Below, one piece after another: positions 12,022-25,843 of a stretch of 64,000 bases of DNA. Source of the DNA: Annona cherimola (Eukaryota > Streptophyta > Magnoliopsida > Magnoliales > Annonaceae); contig CM059972.1 in the NCBI GenBank assembly GCA_030490835.1, positions 15,167,764-15,231,763 of the forward strand, read 5' to 3'. How positions within the stretch are numbered: position 1 is the first letter of the stretch; the number at the start of each line of letters is the position of its first letter. A program made the translations under genes and the position numbers. The notes beneath the pieces are model-generated. The model had not been told where the DNA came from, searched no databases, and saw only the letters and a list, made by a program, of their open reading frames with translations.

Positions 12022-13434
12022 TGGATGTCAAAACTGAATTTTGACCGAGGACGGTGGCGGAGCTGGACTGGACCCGACCTCGCAGCCTCCACCAACGATG
12101 CCTGTTTCACAACCTTCTACTCAAGCAACCCACGGCCCCGTGACGGATTCGGTGGGAACTCCCACCGTAGGAACTCTTTTAAAAATTATATCTTTTAATT
12201 GATTTTCGAAAATCCAACCATATATTATATTTAAAGTATTAACATAATTTTAGTAACAAGGAAAGACTTTATCATACTTATCTAATTAAAATACGTATAT
12301 ATAACGTTTTGGATTGTATAAATTGCATTCATATGTATTATTTATATCTAAAACAACATCCATCATTGAAATCCTTCAATTACATTTTTATTAATTATTA
12401 TAATCTTATTTAGATAATTTTTACTATCAATGGTTAAAATTATATTTTAAATTTATTGTGTGGTTTGATTTTTAGAAAACAACAAGAAATATTATTTTTT
12501 GAAAGAGTTCCCACGGAGATCTATTTTACGGAACCTAGTATTTTTTAAAAAAACGTATTATTATTAACGGATAAATTCTATTTTTCATTAAGGGACAATG
12601 GTTGCTTTTGGTCGTACTAAAGTCCTTTTATGAAATCTAAATCATTCAAGATATTTAACATACTATACTTAATTTGAAGGGGATGTTCCAAAAACATCCC
12701 ACCCACTCGGATGAGAGCGTATGAAATGAAATTTCGCATTTCAATGAAACGAAATTTAGCATTTCAAAGATAGTTTTTCAGTTTTCAACTAATGCTGAGA
12801 AAAATGATTAACAATACTTTTTTATATAGTTCATACTATGTATTTATAAATAATATTTTTTATATAGTTCATACTAAATATTTATAAATAACTGCTTGGT
12901 GAACAACTCAAGTAGATCGGATCATGTTTGTGTAAACATTTGCATCTGCATTTATTTAGCTATGTGATATTTTTCTAAATATACCTTCAATCAGCGGTAA
13001 GATGGTCACATGGAAATTGGAAAACACGCCAACAATGCACATGGTTAATTAGGGATATGTGGAAACGTTTCCCACTTCGCCCATAGTGGAAATATTGTAC
13101 CAAGGCAACTTTATAAAATCTAAACCGTTTATCTAACTTAAAGTAAATTTTTATATATTATAAATAAATTCATTCGAAATTAATATATCTCATGCATCTT
13201 CATGTAAAAAAAATAATTTTAATTTTATAGCATATTATAGGTATTTCACAATTAATTTTTCATAAAATATTGGTCAGAAGAATTTAAAAAGCCTTATTGG
13301 GATTGAGAAAATTAATTTTTCATAAACTATCGGCCAGAAGAATTTAAAAAACTTGATTGAGATAGAGAAATAAGATGAGAGTGTAATCATAAGTATCAAA
13401 AGTAGAAAAGTTACACTGCATATAAAAAAGTTTA

Positions 13435-13950
13435 GGGGTGTTTGCTTTGCCTGAAAAATTTTCAACTTAAAACTTTTCAACTATTTATAATTATCATATT
13501 TTTAATTATTTTTCACTTTTTTCCATACAACTACTCTACTTGTCAATCATTTCTACACAACTATTTATATATCTAACTTATCTATTTTAATTTTATTCTT
13601 TTTACTCCTCATCATTTCTCCTGTTTTATCGTATTATTTTCTCCAATTTTAAAAAAAATTATCCTAAAATTTTTTCATCAGAAATTTTATTCTTCTCAAA
13701 CACACCATTAGGGTATGTTTGACCCCAAAAAAAAAAAATCTTTTTTCTCCTACTTTCCTCACTTTTGCCTATAATGCAACATATCTATTTAACAACCATA
13801 TTGTTCAATTATTTTTATTTTTAATATAATTACTCTATTTATATTAGCTTTATTATTGTTATTTCTAATTATTACCTTAATCATATCACATCATTTTTTC
13901 ACTTTTTTCAAAAAAAAAAATTTCATTTTTTCCAAATGCCAAATGCACCC
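13435..13950. mobile_element. Two adjacent Tourist-type MITEs separated by a single TTA
   Basis: The first copy spans 13435-13707 (GGGGTGTTTGC ... CTCAAACACACCA) with TTA on both sides. The second starts immediately at 13711 (GGGTATGTTTGAC) and ends near 13950 (CCAAATGCACCC). They share the TTA at 13708-13710, as if one inserted into the target duplication of the other. Confidence 0.7.
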
Positions 13951-15022
13951 ACAAATCCCATAAAATCATATTATCAAGAATGCTAAACTAAATCATGCAA
14001 TTGTTTCACATACATAATTTGATTATTAATACCATAATAATTGAGGAATAAATAAGATTTTTGTGTCCCGTGTAGAATCAAAATAAAATTGACTGTCCAA
14101 CAAACTTTTTAATAAAAATGAGTGGACAATAGTGGAAAATATAAATTAAAGTTCCTACCTATAATCATGGTAATTTGATTTGATATATGACCAAATTTTT
14201 TAAACTCACTAGACTCAAATAAATGACCTTCCTATTTTAAAGAAGGATTAAGCTTTTGGATCCTTTTTATAGCCAACACAAACCTAAAAACATGGCGCCA
14301 TAGATGAACATGGCATTAGCCAACTGCTCATATATAATATTAAATTATTTTATTATATTGATTTTCAATAGAACCTAGCACTATGATATTAGATAAATAA
14401 ATGTGGTTTTTTAGATATTATAAATGATTTAAACACAAAAGACAATTTATCAACCATCAAGATATTAAAAATGAATAAGGTTACATAGAAAATGGATTTC
14501 ATCTCGGCGGAATTGTATATATATAAGCGAAGCCATGTAACATGTTCAAAATTTAAGATTTTAATCATTGATAGAAAATCTAATTCATTCATTATATTCA
14601 ATATTATTTGTTTATCTAGGAGACCAAATTTCATCACAATCAAGTATGTTTTTAGGTCACATTTGTTGAAAATATATATTTATGTGTAAATTATGAAAAT
14701 ATTTAGATTCATTTACACATGTATTAAAATATAATAATACTTTATAGAATCATTTATCCACATAGAAATAATATTTTGGCGGTTTAAACGTTAAAAATAC
14801 TACTTTAAAATTGATATTTTAGTATTAAATTATTTTATTATGTTGATTTTACACATTTATAAATAAGATATATATACAATGATACTAAACAAATGAAAAG
14901 ATTTCCATGATAATATCTATTAAATATAATGAATGGAGTGGATTTTCATCAATCATCGAGATATTAAAAATAAAAATGCTACATAGAAAATGAGTTACAT
15001 AAAAGCAGGACTATATATATAT

Positions 15023-15329
15023 GGACCATGATATAGTGCACTGGAGTGCAGAAACCTTTTTTATATTTTTTTGAATTTTTTTTATAAAATTGTTAATATA
15101 TGTGTTTTTAACATGTGTATCATTTTTTACCATTTTGGAGACTTTTAGATATGTTTTGATAAATAATGAAAATGCTACTGATTTTAAAAAATAAAAAAAA
15201 TCTAAAAGTCTCAAAAAATGGTAAAAATTGATACACATATTAAATACACATAGATTAATAATTATATAAAAAAATTTTAAAAAAATAAAAAAATAGGTGA
15301 AATGCACTTGGGTGCATTCAGTCTGTCCC
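15023..15329. mobile_element. Fold-back MITE of the same core family
   Basis: Inverted halves (GGACCATGATATAGTGCACT at left; GGGACAGACTGAATGCACC read inward from the right) enclose the AT-rich core found at 6326-6734 and 40314-40724. No clean target duplication is visible because the insertion lies in TA-rich sequence (TATATATAT against TTATATACA). Confidence 0.65.
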
Positions 15330-15924
15330 TTATATACATAGTAAGAGAACTTTTCCTGTGTATTTGTCTATACCATAATCAACGGTATATTTAGCCCAAA
15401 ATGAGCCCTATACGTACTTAAATATATTGATATTTTATATAATTATTTATTCGCATATAAATTTTATAGCAAATAGTTTACATATTGAAAAAATAACTTT
15501 GAAGTTGTTATTTACATTAAACTATTTGATTACGTTGAATTTGTACCATTTTCAGATAAAGTCTATACACATATCTAATTAGGATGAAAATTGGTATTGT
15601 AATAGAATACATAATTCTAAATACAATTGGTGGAGCAAATTATAATTTTATGATAATGTGGAACTCATTTTGAGGTAACCGCACTTAAATATTTCTCATT
15701 TATATATATATATATATATTAGCCAACTCCTAATTAAGTAGTAGAATGTATGGGAACTAAAAAGTGATACTAATCAAAGTTATTTATTTATTAAGATTGT
15801 TTAGAAAGTGATAACATTTTTTTGTGAAAATTTTAGTGTAAAAGTTGTTAAAATATAATAAAATGACGTGATATAATAGATGTAATGATAATAAATAAAG
15901 TGAATAAAATTCTAATGGTTTTTG

Positions 15925-16280
15925 GTAAAATGCACCCACAAGCACTTTGCTTCGATGCACTTGGGTGCTTTAACCTCTTTATTTTTTGAATTTTTTTATA
16001 AGACTATTAATCTCAATGTATTTAAGATATAAAACAAGTTTTACTAATTTTAGATATTCCTATTTTTTTAAAAAAATTGAAAACATGGACATTTTAGTTA
16101 TTTTAAATAACTAAAATGCCTTTATTTTAAAAAATCTAAAAAATATTTATAAATTTTTAAAAATAATAAAACTTGATATATATGTTAAATGTACTTAGAT
16201 TATTAGTTATAAAAAAAAATTTAAAATTAATTTTCGCACCTAGGTAGACAAAAACTAAGTGTAGTTAGGTGCACAGTATT
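15925..16280. mobile_element. Fold-back MITE, diverged copy of the same family
   Basis: Inverted arms with GTGCACTTGGGTGC-like and GCACCTAGGT-like motifs surround the shared core. The arms are similar to those at 641-920. The edges are approximate and no target duplication was recognised. Confidence 0.55.
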
Positions 16281-16467
16281 ATGGTCTAATTAAAATAAAT
16301 ATGATCAAATTAAAATAAATATGCTAGTTATATGAGTAGCTCTTTATAAATAGTTATACGGAGAGATATAAAGAAATAATTAAGAAATAGAGATATAAAG
16401 AAATAATTAAGAAATAGAAAAGTCGTGAAGAGTACAAAATTTAATACATGCAGCAAAACATGCCCTT

Positions 16468-16508
16468 AATAAATTATTTGTTTTCATCAAAAAAATAAAT
16501 TATTTGTT
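16468..16508 (+). mobile_element. Micro-insertion TTCATCAAAAA between 15-bp direct repeats
   Basis: AATAAATTATTTGTT occurs at 16468-16482 and 16494-16508. The 11 bp between them is TTCATCAAAAA, close to the 3' ends of the LINE copies at 7.8 and 32.7 kb. Confidence 0.5.
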
Positions 16509-18233
16509 ATTATTTCTTTTGAAAAATAAATCGGTGGATGTTCAGTGTTGAGGGCACAATTTCCACATGCGGTGCACTGCCAGAGCAGCAAGTTCATGCT
16601 CAGTCTGACAATTATGGACACTGGCACTATGACAAGTTGCTGTCCTGTCATGTTCCTGACACTACTACTGCTGCCTGCCCAACATTCGAATAAATACCTC
16701 AAAGCCCCATGCAAAAACAAATTTTTTGTAAAATGTAGTATTGTTATAAATCAGCACATATATTTTGGATATTTACAGGATAGACTTTCTTATTTTCAAA
16801 TTAAAAGCATCTTTATCAAATATACACTACAGGTACTATAGTTTTGTACTTTACACCTTATTTCTTTATTTAGAATCTATCGTTTACGGAGTTTATTTTG
16901 CAAAAAATATAAGGGGTGTTTATTATGTGATAAAATTTTTGAAATAGAAGTTGTGGAAAATTTCTTCTAATGCTTACAACATTTACTCATAATTCGTTAT
17001 ATACTCCTGATATTTCATAATTTCCTCTTATATATATAATATTTAATTCTAAAATTTTCTTATACCCACGCCGGCAACACAATTATTATTTGCCCTAATG
17101 AAAAAATGATTTTGCCCATTCGAAATTTCTTAACGGATACAATTCAACCATCAATTGATGATAAATATGTTACATTAAATGACTTAAAAATAATATTAAA
17201 ATTGAATTATTGCAATTAGAAAAAATTTTAGAGGGGCAAATTGTCTTTTCAATAAGTAGATAATTATTGTGTTAATGACATGAGCGTAATAGGAATTAAG
17301 ACTCAAATGTTATGTGCATAAGAGAAATTAATAAAATATTGCAAGCATATTAAGAATTAAGTGCAAATGTTATAAGTATAAAAGAAATTTTCTCTAAAAG
17401 TTTGTTAACATAAAAGTCTAAAATAAGTGAAGTGATGTAATATGAGAGTAAAAAAATTAAAATTAAAATAGATAGAATAATTGTATGAATAATTGCATAG
17501 AAATGATTGAAAAATAAGATAATAAAAAAATATAAAAATAATTAAAAAAGTCATTTCATGGAATGCCAAATACACCCTTAATGTGGGTAAGGCAGGAAGT
17601 AGGAAAGTAAAACAAATAATATTTTTAAAAAGTGTAAAAATAATATGATGTTATATTGATAAAATAAAAATAAATAAGATAGTTATATACAATTATTAAA
17701 ATATGGGAATAAAAATAAAAAAGATAAGATAGTCAAATGATTAAGATATTAAATTATTTTTTAAAAAATATGGCAGCATTGGTAAAAAAATTAATTTACC
17801 ACCAAAGACCAAGAAGAATTGGATGAAGAGAGGTTTTACATCCTATGAAATAAAAAATTATATGTAGAATGAAAAATAATATTTAAAATAAAAATTAAAT
17901 ACACGTGTTAAAAATAAAAAATCATTTAAAAAAAGCAAATCCCGTCGTATTCCAATTTCCCTTTCCTTCCACTTGGACTATCTTCAAAAAGAGTTTGGTA
18001 CACGTGAGTGGCGTGCCACGATGTGGATCACGACTGACGTAGGCAGCTGAGCGTACAAGAAAATCGTGCAGGTTGAAAATCGAAAGAGCGGCCTAGGCAC
18101 CCCTAAATGCCTGCTGGTTTGATTTCAAAATATCTTTTTGAGCACGTCAGCAGCAGCGATTGGCTTCCATATAATCGGTTTATCAAAATAGGGGACGTCT
18201 GGGAATTATCGAATTTTGGGTGAGATGATATCA

Positions 18234-18514
18234 GGGGTGTGTTTGTTATTAAGAAAAAGTTTTCAAGTTAAAATTTTTCAATTTAAAATTTTTCACTTTC
18301 CACAACTACCCTATTTTTTAATTATTTTTTCACATTTTTCTATACAATTATCCTATTTTTCAATCATTTCTACACAACTACTAATACAACTAACCTATTT
18401 ATTTCAACTTATTCTATTTATTCCTCATCATTACACCTATCATATCACATCATTTGACAACTTCTACTTTCTACAACTTTTCATCAAAAGTTTTACCCAT
18501 TCCCAAACACACCC
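18234..18514. mobile_element. Tourist-type MITE (GGGTGTGTTTGG family)
   Basis: GGGGTGTGTTTG at the left and CCAAACACACCC at the right, with the usual interior (CTCATCATTACACCTATCA, ACTTTTCATCAAAAG). The left flank is TCA and the right TAA, so the target duplication has decayed. Confidence 0.7.
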
Positions 18515-19760
18515 TAAAAGTGAAAATCGGGCTGTTAGGCCGTATTCAACCTTATCCTGTATTAAAAAAAGATTTTATTTAACTTTTACTTTTTATATTA
18601 AGTTAGGATAAAGTTGGTCTCACTTCACCTTTTTTCAATGGATCTCATGACAAATTTCGGATTAATTTTGAATCGGTATCGGTCGGATCAAAGTTTAAGA
18701 ATTTATATATATAAACTCATATTCATGATAAATTTAAAGGTAACATGCTTTAATATTTTATTATTTAAGGGAGTAAAACACAATTGTCATGGCAAAGAAT
18801 TAGTAAATTTTTTTTTAATAATTTCATTTGATATTTGACTTTGATAAATGTGTGTATCAACCTTCAAGAAAAATAATATAAATGTAAATTTTGAAGTACA
18901 ATAAAACAGCTAAATTGCAAAATAATAATATTTATTCTTGAAAGGTAAAAATAATATATTTTATTTTATTGATAAATCATGTGAATGACATAACTTGAAC
19001 AACATATATGTAATTAAGAAATAAAGATTTATCCATATAAATAAGTTTTAAAGTTAAATACACATCCACATAGACCATCTTTACATTAATAAGTTATAAA
19101 TTTAAACATATTTATCTAACGAAGCTACATTCATATAAGTAAATTACATGATTTATAAAAATAATTTACACATTGTAGGGTAAGTCAAGTTAAGGCGAAT
19201 TGGGATATGATCGACTCACCCCGCACCTAGAATTGAAGTATGGGTTTAAAATCTTAACTCGCCCTACCTAGCAGATCAAAATTGACGCCCCAACTCTCTG
19301 TAAAATTGGGATAAGTCATGGGTCAACCTAGCTCTATTTTCACCTGTAGATGCTATGACATGGTAAACACATTTTCTAACAACTAATTTTATAATCAAAC
19401 CACCATATTTTTCCCAACTTTAATCCCATATTCCAATCATTTTTTGTTTCAACTATCTTATTATTTCAACTTTTTCTTTATTATTTCATATCAATTACGC
19501 AAATTTTAAAATTTTTTCTTTTTCACTCCCACCTTATCTCACAATTTCACCCCATCCTACATTCCCAAACGTCCCCTAAAATACCCAAAATTTCAAAAGT
19601 TTCCAAATTTCGGCTTGAGTGAAAAATCTTGGTAGAGTCCATATATAAAAAGTCAAAAGAAAAAATTTTCTAGCCAATTGCATTGTCTTGCAAGGCAACC
19701 AACCGCACAATCACAACGTTTGTCATCCGATAAAATTTTCAAACAAAAAATTTCAATTTA

Positions 19761-20030
19761 GGATGTGTTTGGGAAATGATAAAACTTCTAAAGAAAAAAT
19801 TTTGGTTTAAAAGTTTTTAAAATGAAAGCAAATAATGTAATATGATAGTAGTAATGATAAAAAATAATGATAATAAAGTTAAAATAGATAAGTTCAATAT
19901 ATAAGTAGTTATGGACAAATGATTGAAAAATAGGATAGTTGTATAAAAAATTAAAAAATTAAAAAAGTAGTTGTTAAAGTGAAAATTTTTAGATTGAAAT
20001 ATTTTAGTTTGGAATATTTTAAACACCTCC
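19761..20030. mobile_element. Tourist-type MITE with TTA target duplication
   Basis: Starts GGATGTGTTTGGG and ends AAACACCTCC, flanked by TTA (19758-19760 and 20031-20033). Further partial copies follow directly. The segment at about 20195-20281 recurs nearly identically at about 20380-20470, so this stretch was also tandemly duplicated. Confidence 0.7.
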
Positions 20031-21576
20031 TTAAAATGTTCACTCTCTAAAACTATCATATTTTTAATTATTTATTCATATTTTATATATAACTACCATA
20101 CTTTTCAATCATTTTACCTAACTATCCATACAATTAACCTATCTATTTTAACTTTTTTTATTTTTTATTATTGTTCTTATTATATCACATCATTTTCTTT
20201 TATTTCAAAAGTTATTACACCAAAAAATTTTTATTTAAAAGTTTTATTACTCTTTAAACACATCTTAAAGAATGAAAGTTTTTGACATAAAATTTTTTTA
20301 AATGAAAAAAGTGTTGTTATATGATAGAGGTAACAAAGACGAGTAAAAAAATAAAATTAAAATAGATAAAGTAATTACATCGTTTTCTTTTATTTCAAAA
20401 ATTATTACACCAAAATTTTTTTATTTAAAAGTTTTATCACTCTTTAAACACATCTTAAAGAATGAAAGTTTCTAAGATAAAATTTTTTGAAATGAAAAAA
20501 AGTGATGTTATATGATAGAAGTAATGAAGAAGAGTAAAAAAAAATTTAAAATAGATAAAGTAATTATAAAGAAACGATTGAAGAGTGAGATAATTGTATA
20601 TGACAACATGAAGAATGATAAAAAAAATAACACAATTGTGCGAATGAAAAATTTTAGATTTAAAAATTTTAAGTTGACATGTTTTTATGATTGCTAAACA
20701 CACTCCAATTAAATAAATAATTTTAAATATAATAAACTAATCATATTTTAATTTTTTTACTAAAATAGGCTCAAAATGAGTGACACCATTCAAAATATTC
20801 AATGGTGTGAACTTCACATAACCAACTCTTATGTAAGTTAATATATATTTATAATATAAACATAACTTTGATTTGAAACTTAATGATACGAAGCAAGGGT
20901 ATTGTTCATTAGCAGTCAATTTAACTTTAAGCTAAAGTTAAAAAAGCTAAAATGGGCCCCATTTGCATTATTTTAGGATTTATATGTCTATTATAATTAA
21001 AATATTGTACTTAATCAATAATATGTCAATTTGATTAGAAATATATTGTGGGCCACAAAATAATTATACTTTTAGGGTGTGTTTGTTTTACCTAAAATTT
21101 TTCAAACTAAAAACTTTTCAATTTAAAAATTTTCTCTTTTTATAATTATCCTACTTTTCAATTATTTTATCGCACTTTCATACAATGCCCTCTTTTTAAT
21201 CATTTTTTAATAATTTTTCATATAATTATCTTATTTTTTAATTATCACCCATATCATATCATATTATTTTTCTATTTAAAAAATATTTTTCTCAAAAGTT
21301 TTTACACAAAAAAACTTTTATCTCAAAAGTTCTATCCCTTCCGAAGCAATATAGTATAAAGCCGTTGAAATCTTTCACTTATACATTGCAGCCCATATAA
21401 ATTTATAATTAAAAATGATTTAAGTGACATTATTGAATAAATAATAAAAAAGGACGAAATAAATCTCCCAAAATGATGCAAATAGGGCACAACATCAACC
21501 AACTTAACTTAGATTGAACCGGTTCCTCGTAAAGACGCTTATGGTGTGAATAGGTAACTACGTTTGAGGATGAATA

Positions 21577-22175
21577 TAGGGGTGGGAATCGGGGCGGATC
21601 AGGACGGGTCAGGTTGTGCCTAACCATGACAATACTTTTCAAAAATCTTGTTTGACCATTATTTTTATACTAGGTCTGAACAATGTCGGTTTGACCATTA
21701 CTTTTTTCTACTAGGTATCAGGACAAAATTCGGGTTGGTATCGGGTCCATGGGTTGGGTAAAATTTATGGGTCAAGTAAGAAGTTTTTAAAAATTTATGA
21801 ACTTATCAATTATAAAGACAAATTTATATTAAATTTAACTATTATATGCTTTAACCTATTATTAATCAATCAAAGTAAAATATAAATACTTAAATAAAAC
21901 ATGAATATTAGCATTGAACGAGATTTTTTTAATGTGAGAGATAAGAAAACGGGTCAGCGGGTAGGTCCCTCCTGATCCAACCCGCCCTGACCCTCTATTC
22001 TTAAAAATATCAACTATCCTGCCCGCCCTAACCTGACCCGACCCCGCCATTCTATAAAATATCAAATATCCGACCCGACCTACCCCTGTCAGCTATGTAA
22101 TCCCAACCCTCCCTGGTATTAAATAGGGTCGGGTCGGGGCAGGTCACGGGTTGACCGCCCCGATTCCCACCCCTA
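21577..22175. mobile_element. hAT-like non-autonomous element, 599 bp, 8-bp target duplication
   Basis: Terminal inverted repeats TAGGGGTGGGAATCGGGGCGG (left) and, inverted, CTAGGGGTGGGAATCGGGGC (right). The perfect 8-bp flanking repeat GATGAATA (21569-21576 and 22176-22183) is diagnostic of hAT transposition. The interior is AT-rich with GGGTCGGGT-type tracts near both ends and no transposase frame. Confidence 0.85.
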
Positions 22176-22227
22176 GATGAATATGTGTAGCCCGTGAAAT
22201 TTAGAAATAAATGTATAATACGTACTC

Positions 22228-22277
22228 AACTACATTTGAGGGCTTCATTTTAAAAAAAAAAAAACTACATTTGAGGG
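22228..22277 (+). mobile_element. Micro-insertion CTTCATTTT plus A-run between 15-bp direct repeats
   Basis: AACTACATTTGAGGG occurs at 22228-22242 and 22263-22277; the 20-bp insert between is CTTCATTTT followed by A's. The flanking sequence also shows an older tandem duplication: GAATATGTG...CCCGT...AAAT is present on both sides. Confidence 0.55.
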
Positions 22278-22439
22278 TGAATATGTGCAACCCGTAAAAT
22301 TCAGAAATAAATATATAATATATAAATTTTCGAAATGTTTTTTTTTGACAAGGTAATTAAATATACTTGGAAAAATATTATCAGCTAGCGCTTTAGATAC
22401 TAATATGGAATTAAAAAAACAACTATATATTTGTAGAAA

Positions 22440-25128
22440 CCATTTTGTGAAAACTTTTTTTAGGGGAACATTTCCCATAAATTATGTTGAATTTCTGATA
22501 CCCACGGCCTAGCTACCGTCACTTTTTAATTGAAATTTTTTTTGCGCATATATAATTAAAAAAAAAATACCTAATATAGTTGATTGATCTAAGTAAATGA
22601 TATAACTAGCTGACATGGTAAGATCATAGGAAATTTCACGTCAACCCATCAGGACCGTCCAAACGGTTGTATGGACTAAGAGAGCCAATTAAATCTCTGG
22701 CTAGATTCTCCTTCGGAAAGGAAAAAAAAAAAAAGTTCTGGCTAGATTCGAACAGACTAGCTAGTCACGCAAGGTCAAAGGCAGCTCAATGTAATGGGTT
22801 GAATTACACGACGACTTATGCGGATATAAAATGTACCCACATCTTTCCATATGGTAATTTTTAGTTTAGAAAACTAAAAGCTAATGATTTATAAATTAAG
22901 GACACTAAATAATATTTATGAAAGGCGAATAAAAGATGGGTGAGATGACGATTAGCCAAAAATCAGGGTCATTGATGTCAGCTATAAGCCTATATAATAA
23001 CATGTAAATAAATTGCAACAATAAAGAAAACAATATAAAATTTCTATCATTATGAGTAATTAGAGGTTACTTGCATTTGAAACCAACAACAAGATAACAT
23101 GTGCTGGTCAATGATATGCTTCGGCAATAAGAAGGGTATACTGACCATTTATTTAATCAATAGTGGCTGCGGCTCAGCGTGGATGGCAGTCTCGGCTTTC
23201 GACTTCAAACAACCGCACGCAGTGCTCAAAATAAAAAGAGGCACTCGGTGGTCACTGCACGTGGGATGTTTTCCAATGTATCCCAGTTGATTTGGTTTCA
23301 AAACAATGGTATTTTGCATTTTAAAATTTATAATTTTGCTTATGTGTATTTTAAAATTTGAAGTTTAGCTATTTATATTTTAAACCCTTAAAATTTTCAT
23401 TCGTTTGCATTTTAAGCATCAACTTACGATGACATTAAAATGATTTTTAATTCATAAAAAATGACATAAAGACTTTCTAATATTTTTTTAAAAAACTGAA
23501 ATCTGTATTAGCAATGAAGATGTTGTTGAAGCCTTCAAGAACGTAATAGATAAAGCCTAATAGACAAGTTTAAAATGTTAAAAATTCTTTTTTAAAAATA
23601 TTTAAGGGTACTATGTTATCTTGCATGGGTTATTATTAGTTTTTAACACTATTATGAGTCAGAGTTTAAAATTCAAAAGAATCGAAGTTTTCAGAATTTA
23701 AAATACAAACAGCAAAACTTTAAGATTTAAAATGCAAACATGTAAAATTATAAAATTTAAAATGCAAAATTCCCCTTGAAACACAGTATTCATAATATCA
23801 CTTGTTGCATTTTTTGGGCAGGAGTTTTGTCTTCTGTTTGAGAACTGATCTTCTCCAATTGAGTATAAAAAATTTGTAAGATTTCTTGAGTTTAATTTGT
23901 CATATAAAATAGAAAATATACTATTGTAAACAAGATTAAAATTGTAAAAATGGAAAAAAAAATGCCACAGGGCAACCGCGGGAAGTGCGCATGCAATTGT
24001 TTGGGTGGACGGTTTCTTTTAGAGATCTGTGGGGTTAAAGAACAATAAACAAAGAGAGAGTTTCCGTGGGGTCTATGTAACCCGTTGTTCCATCTACAAA
24101 TATAGGTCTGAACTCTCAATATCAATTATTGACATAGTCACGATTTCACGCCAAGAAAAAAAGGATGCGTTAGGTAACGCATTAGGGAAGGAAAAATGGA
24201 AATTAGTTTTCATATATATTAATTATTTTATCTAATTTAATTATCATATTTTAATTTTTTCTTATATTTTAATTATTTTATCACACAACCATTTTATTTC
24301 CCTTTCTCATATTACATTACTTACAATTTTCAAACATTTTCTCACCGTTTCGTTTTTCCCTTTCCCCACATGTTCATGCATGCATCCAAATACAACAGCA
24401 AAAAGAAAAAAGATGATAACAGTTTTTTGGTTTTAAAAAAGGTAAAATTATAAAAGATAAATATGCAATTTTTCTTTTTTGAGTTAACGTGAAATTTTAA
24501 TTTATTACAATTAACATACTTTTCCTAGTCAAATACATTTTTTTTTCAGAAAAACGTATTTCATGTTTATTCATAGAGTTTGCAGATATATATGCCTTTA
24601 TCCCCATCTTTTTAATTCTATTAATATTTCTGAAATACACATCACAATTCTATATTAAAATATAAAAATGTTGTGAGCGACTTTAGAGATATTTAAAAAT
24701 TGACATAAAAATAAAATTATGAATAAAAGTAGATGAATTTTCAAACATTTTTATCGTAACTTACATGATCTTCATATTTGAAACATTACCTACTTCTCTT
24801 TTTCACATTTTTAATTTGGGCTACGGTCTAATGCAACCCATGTATTTGTGAAACCCTTTTTCAATTAAAAATTTTAATGATCTAAATTATTAATAATATT
24901 CAGCTATGTGGATTGCTTATGATATGCCAAAAATCACGTATATTAAGAGCTGTTTTTATTATATATTACTTTTAATTTTAATTTTTTTATACACTCAAAG
25001 TTGAAGGTGTTAAGTTTTTAAAACATATACGTAGGCTTTCAATCAAACTGATTTTTTCAACATTATAAATAAATACTTATTAATAAAAAATTAAAGATTT
25101 TGAAAATAAAAATGTTTTTACAATTTAA
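22440..25128. repeat. Intergenic stretch with a palindromic element
   Basis: No gene supported. A fold-back unit of about 470 bp spans about 23306-23775: TTTTGCATTTTAAAATTTAT near the left returns inverted as ATAAAATTTAAAATGCAAAA near the right, with AT-rich sequence between. A Tourist-like unit lies at about 24160-24395. The rest is AT-rich unclassified sequence. Confidence 0.5.
22696..22749 (+). mobile_element. Micro-insertion with A-run between 13-bp direct repeats
   Basis: TCTGGCTAGATTC occurs at 22696-22708 and 22737-22749. The 28-bp insert is TCCTTCGGAAAGG, an A-run, then GT. Confidence 0.55.
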
Positions 25129-25419
25129 GGGTGTGTTTGGGAAGTTGTAAAACTTTTGATGAAAAGTTTTTTATGTAAAAGTTGTTAAATTAGTAAAAAA
25201 TGATGCGATATTATAGGGGTAATGATGATGAGTAAAGAGAATAAATTTAAAATAAATATGTTTGTTGTATTGGTAGTCGTGTAGAAATAATTGAAAAGTA
25301 GGGTTGTTGTATAGAAAGACGTGTAAAAAATAATTAAAAAAGAAATAATTATGTTGAGTGAAAAGTTTTAGATTGAAAAATTTTAACTTGATAACTTTTG
25401 CAAATTGCCAAACATGCCC
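25129..25419. mobile_element. Tourist-type MITE (GGGTGTGTTTGG family), complete copy
   Basis: Starts GGGTGTGTTTGGGAAG and ends GCCAAACATGCCC, flanked by TAA on both sides (25126-25128 and 25420-25422). It belongs to the commonest repeat family of the window, with blocks such as TAATGATGATGAGTAAA and CAACTTTTCAAT. Confidence 0.8.
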
Positions 25420-25562
25420 TAAATTAGAGGTGTGACGGACATGCATGCCTCCGGTCGCGCTGGACCATTACTCTTTTAATTTCAGAATTTCTCTTTCTTC
25501 GAGCTAATTAAACGCACACCCGATGACCGAAAGAGGATATGCCAGACAAGAAAGCAAAATGA

Positions 25563-25843
25563 GGGTGTGTTTGGCAATTGATAGAAAATGTCAAGTTTAA
25601 ACTTTTCAATCTAAAACTTTTCACTCTCCACAACTATCATATTTTTTAATTATTTTTTCACACTTTCCTATACAACTATCCTACTTTTCAATCATTTCTA
25701 CACAACTATCCACGTAACTAACCTATCTATTTTAATTTTATCCTCTTTACTACTTATTATTATCCTTACCATATCGCATCATTTGACAACTTTTACTCTT
25801 CAAAATTTTTCATCAAAAGTTTTATTCATTACCAAACACACCC
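25563..25843. mobile_element. Tourist-type MITE (GGGTGTGTTTGG family), complete copy
   Basis: Starts GGGTGTGTTTGGCAATTG and ends ACCAAACACACCC. The flanking trinucleotide is TGA on both sides (25560-25562 and 25844-25846), a variant of the usual TWA target. It is in opposite orientation to the copy at 25129-25419. Confidence 0.8.

Larger units (their letters stand above)
12022..18233. repeat. Intergenic stretch, mostly MITEs and short tandem duplications
   Basis: No gene supported. Contents besides the separately listed elements: the 12150-12530 repeat with inverted GGGAACTCCCACCG-like and GAGTTCCCACGG-like ends; a 47-bp tandem duplication at about 12805-12890; a tandem duplication of about 57 bp at 13250-13365 (TTAATTTTTCATAAA ... 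CAGAAGAATTTAAAAA twice); TA-flanked family C copies at about 14330-15015; a family B copy at 15352-15700; a 27-bp tandem repeat at 16350-16410; a fold-back unit at about 16955-17395; and partial Tourist copies at 17398-17800. The segment 17940-18190 is unique and less AT-rich, with CACGTG near 18001, but has no recognisable frame. Confidence 0.55.
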
